From Sporolactobacillus pectinivorans (GTDB lineage: Bacteria > Bacillota > Bacilli > Bacillales > Sporolactobacillaceae), in NCBI RefSeq assembly GCF_002802965.1, contig NZ_NXGA01000001.1, positions 2,006,102 to 2,070,101 on the forward strand: DNA of 64,000 bases, written 5' to 3'. A model generated the notes under the pieces. That model was not told the origin of the DNA. It ran no database searches and saw only the letters and a list, made by a program, of their open reading frames with translations. Below are positions 62,160 through 64,000 of this stretch, in pieces; the first letter of the stretch is position 1, and the number at the start of each line of letters is the position of its first letter. Position numbers and translations under genes: made by a program.

Positions 62160-62637
62160 GGGTAACACCTCCTTTGTATTTAGAATCATTTAGGAGAAAG
62201 ATAAACTGTGAGAAAGTGAATAAGATCATTTATTTTTTAGGGATACCCAGGTCCAAACGGAAGTAATCTTTCATCTCATCTTGGATGACTCTTCACCTCA
62301 CAATGATCATTAATGATTGGACGTTTTATTCATATGCTAGTCGGACCAGTGAAGAGCTTGTCCTCGAAACAAATGGGCGAATAACTAATTAAAAAAAGGA
62401 TCGGATCCAACTGAGCGATATCGATACACTATTTTTATCACAGGAGGTAATTATCGGGACAAAAATACTGAAATATTAACCTTCTTGTCGTACGAATTGT
62501 CACTATAAGTGAAGGACATTTTATGAGCGCTTAACCGGCACTCTACTTTTAAACTCTGAATATGATTTTTAAAATCATTCGTTCATGCAGGAATATTCAT
62601 CTCCCTGAAGAAATAAAATAAGGGAGAGGTGTTGTGA
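62160..62637. other. 480-base gap
   Basis: Contains the promoter region of the longer yjcZ gene on the left and that of the gene at 62638 on the right. No ORF with a ribosome binding site is present. Confidence 0.4.
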
Positions 62638-62982
62638 ATGTTGGACATGATTGATATTCCAAGATTTAATTTTATTGAGCCCAGTCATGAAAAAGGTTCT
62701 AAGAATGCTGAACACACTTATTTTGTCACTACGGATGTCAATGAGGCGGTTGAGCATTATCTCCAAAGGATCAGAGAAAATAAATTTATTTATATGACCA
62801 TTAGCACAATAGGCGGAAATGTCTGTGTGGCTAAATCTCTTGGACTGAACAGTAATAAAACCGAAGCTAAAATCATTAGAGTGGATCAAAGTATAAATCG
62901 AGAAGGCCGACAGTTTAAAACTTATACGGAAGAATTTATAAAAATAGTTGAGAAACGAATAGAAGCGCAAAAGGCGGGTTAA
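62638..62982 (+). CDS. Hypothetical protein
   Basis: A 114-residue soluble protein, not recognised. It has a mixed alpha-beta pattern (TYFVTTDVNEAVEHYLQRIRENKFIYMTISTIGGNVCVAKSLG) and a charged C-terminal helix (EFIKIVEKRIEAQKAG). GGGAGAGG lies about 8 bases before the ATG. It ends 8 bases from the next gene, which points the other way. Its small size and island position would fit an immunity or accessory protein, but that is a guess. Confidence 0.55.
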   Translation: MLDMIDIPRFNFIEPSHEKGSKNAEHTYFVTTDVNEAVEHYLQRIRENKFIYMTISTIGGNVCVAKSLGLNSNKTEAKIIRVDQSINREGRQFKTYTEEFIKIVEKRIEAQKAG

Positions 62983-62990
62983 TAAATGAA

Positions 62991-63458
62991 TCATATAAAG
63001 TTTCCATTTTTCATTTCATCATTTACAAATTCATTATCAGGATCAAGATCTAATATCTTTTTTGCAAGCATTTTACCTTCTTCTCTGGATACTAACTCAT
63101 CAGGTTCAATACTTAAGTGCAGGAGATCAGCCAGATAATCAACATATTCTGGATCTTTTTCATCACTTAATTCAACCGCTTTCCTAGCGTGATATAGGGC
63201 TAAATTAGGCGCACCATCAAAATCATTTAAGTCGAATGAAAAAATACAATGAAGTATATGATGCAACGACGCGGTTTCACCATTTGCAAATAATTGCGTC
63301 ATCAAAGACACCCATGCCAAATTTTTTTTATCGGCATAGATAAATTCGACTAGGTCATTATATAAGTTTGATGCACGTAAATTTTTTGCATATTGTAAAG
63401 CTTTACTTAATTCGTGGCTTTTTAGTAATGTTCCTAACTTATTCATTTTTGAATCCAT
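62991..63458 (-). CDS. Hypothetical TPR-like protein
   Basis: A 155-residue, helix-rich protein (LLKSHELSKALQYAKNLRASNLYNDLVEFIYADKKNLAWVSLMTQLF, LYHARKAVELSDEKDPEYVDYLADLL, AKKILDLDPDNEFVNDEM). The spacing recalls TPR-like repeats, as in some immunity proteins, but no family is certain. The base composition is A+T-richer than the core genes, a sign of transfer. No clear ribosome binding site precedes the ATG. Confidence 0.5.
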   Translation of the reverse strand: MDSKMNKLGTLLKSHELSKALQYAKNLRASNLYNDLVEFIYADKKNLAWVSLMTQLFANGETASLHHILHCIFSFDLNDFDGAPNLALYHARKAVELSDEKDPEYVDYLADLLHLSIEPDELVSREEGKMLAKKILDLDPDNEFVNDEMKNGNFI

Positions 63459-63644
63459 CCATTAGAAATGTAAATTCAAGACATTAAATTAAAAAATATT
63501 ATTCATTTGGATTTGTTATTTCGCTTAATAAATTTCAGTATACTTCATTTGTATTTTTGTTAGCAATCAAGATACACACTGTTGCAATGATTGCCGATTT
63601 ATAAAATTCAATACAAACGTTCGTTCTTGATTTCCCTGCCCCGT

Positions 63645-63698
63645 ACGCAAGTATCTTCTTGGGAATGCGATCAGTATCTCGAAACTTATTAATCTGAT
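63645..63698 (+). repeat. Attachment-site repeat B (duplicate glnA 3' end)
   Basis: Copy of 59795-59848 with one mismatch; it still reads TQVSSWECDQYLETY and a stop. A weaker terminator copy follows to 63753. It marks the right end of the islet between the two repeats, and at the same time the left end of a second element beyond it. Confidence 0.8.
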
Positions 63699-63756
63699 TG
63701 AAACTCTGAAACTTCTTGGCACACATAGCGCTGAGGAGTTTTTGTTTTGCCCGTTT

Positions 63757-63920
63757 TCAGTGGCCAAAATAAATCACATACCGAATGTTCATTATTTTGC
63801 CGGTTTTTTGCCAGACATTTAAGACTTTATCGGTGTACTTTTCGACTTGACTTATCTCAAAGGTATGGGCTTAAATATTATCGGTAATCTCCATAGAACT
63901 ATGACCGGATTGCATTTCCC
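63757..63920 (-). pseudogene. Tyrosine recombinase, C-terminal relic 2
   Basis: Homologous to relic 1 but more decayed: MQSGHSSMEITDNI, stop, AHTFEISQVEKYTDKVLNVWQKTGKIM. The catalytic Tyr codon is replaced by TAA (complement of 63871-63873), so the enzyme would be cut just at the nucleophile. Only the last 55 codons can be read. The rest of the window to 64000 is unrecognised. Confidence 0.7.
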
Positions 63921-64000
63921 CTTTTCTTTTATGGATGGAAGCAACATGTCTTGACGAAGAGGGGTTCTACTTTTCGGGATAGAAGATCAGTACAAAGTTC

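Noticed and set aside
1..64000. CRISPR array, tRNA, rRNA or riboswitch
   Set aside because: No regularly spaced direct repeats, no tRNA-like cloverleaf and no recognisable rRNA or riboswitch core were seen on reading; a covariance-model search was not possible.

Overview
The window looks like the chromosome of a spore-forming Bacillales bacterium with a lactic-acid-bacterium style of metabolism, most likely Sporolactobacillaceae; this is inferred from gene content, not from a database search. The Bacillus-like core order miaA-hfq-spoVK-hflX-ynbB-glnR-glnA is present at 52.8-59.8 kb, with the sporulation-associated genes spoVK and two yjcZ-type microproteins. A complete citrate lyase locus of the kind known from lactic acid bacteria lies at 32.3-41.2 kb. 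Start codons (ATG, GTG, TTG) mostly follow strong AGGAGG-type ribosome binding sites.

Layout. 0-5 kb: small membrane proteins, a frameshifted DUF3231 gene, a MarR-nitroreductase operon, and a decayed phage holin/endolysin cassette. 5-12.4 kb: an NCS1 nucleobase permease behind a PurR operator, a SCIFF (ranthipeptide) precursor with its radical SAM maturase, a Fur-controlled FTR1 iron permease, a secreted G1 glutamic peptidase and an aldo/keto reductase. 12.4-32.3 kb: an accessory stretch dominated by regulator-transporter pairs (MerR/MFS, LysR/EamA, LysR/MFS+NfrA, LysR/DHA2), a MarR-hydrolase pair, a MocR-aminotransferase-LysE group and a MarR-GNAT fusion. 32.3-41.2 kb: citI-citG divergent from citCDEFX-malic enzyme-AEC transporter. 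41.7-52.7 kb: a metallo-hydrolase, fabF, more regulators with reductases, an ANT(6)-type nucleotidyltransferase, a TauE/SafE permease with a TetR regulator, and several decayed genes. 52.8-59.8 kb: the conserved core. 59.8-64 kb: an islet beyond glnA.

How the genes work together. The cit cluster splits citrate into acetate and oxaloacetate; the adjacent malic-type enzyme would decarboxylate oxaloacetate to pyruvate, and the AEC carrier would move the organic acid. GlnR, with a perfect operator in front of glnRA, controls nitrogen assimilation. The SCIFF precursor and maturase form a two-gene peptide modification system.

Most notable structures: (i) the 3' end of glnA is duplicated 3.85 kb downstream, and each copy is followed by a decayed tyrosine-integrase C-terminus reading toward it, which indicates tandem integration at glnA; (ii) a SCIFF precursor with five rather than six cysteines and Gly at the expected thioether acceptor position; (iii) a PurR-box pair with exact geometry upstream of an NCS1 permease; (iv) three copies of a hairpin-SD-ATG module around the yjcZ genes; (v) several genes broken by a single-base shift, which could be true pseudogenes or sequence errors. 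No rRNA, tRNA, CRISPR array or intact insertion sequence was seen.
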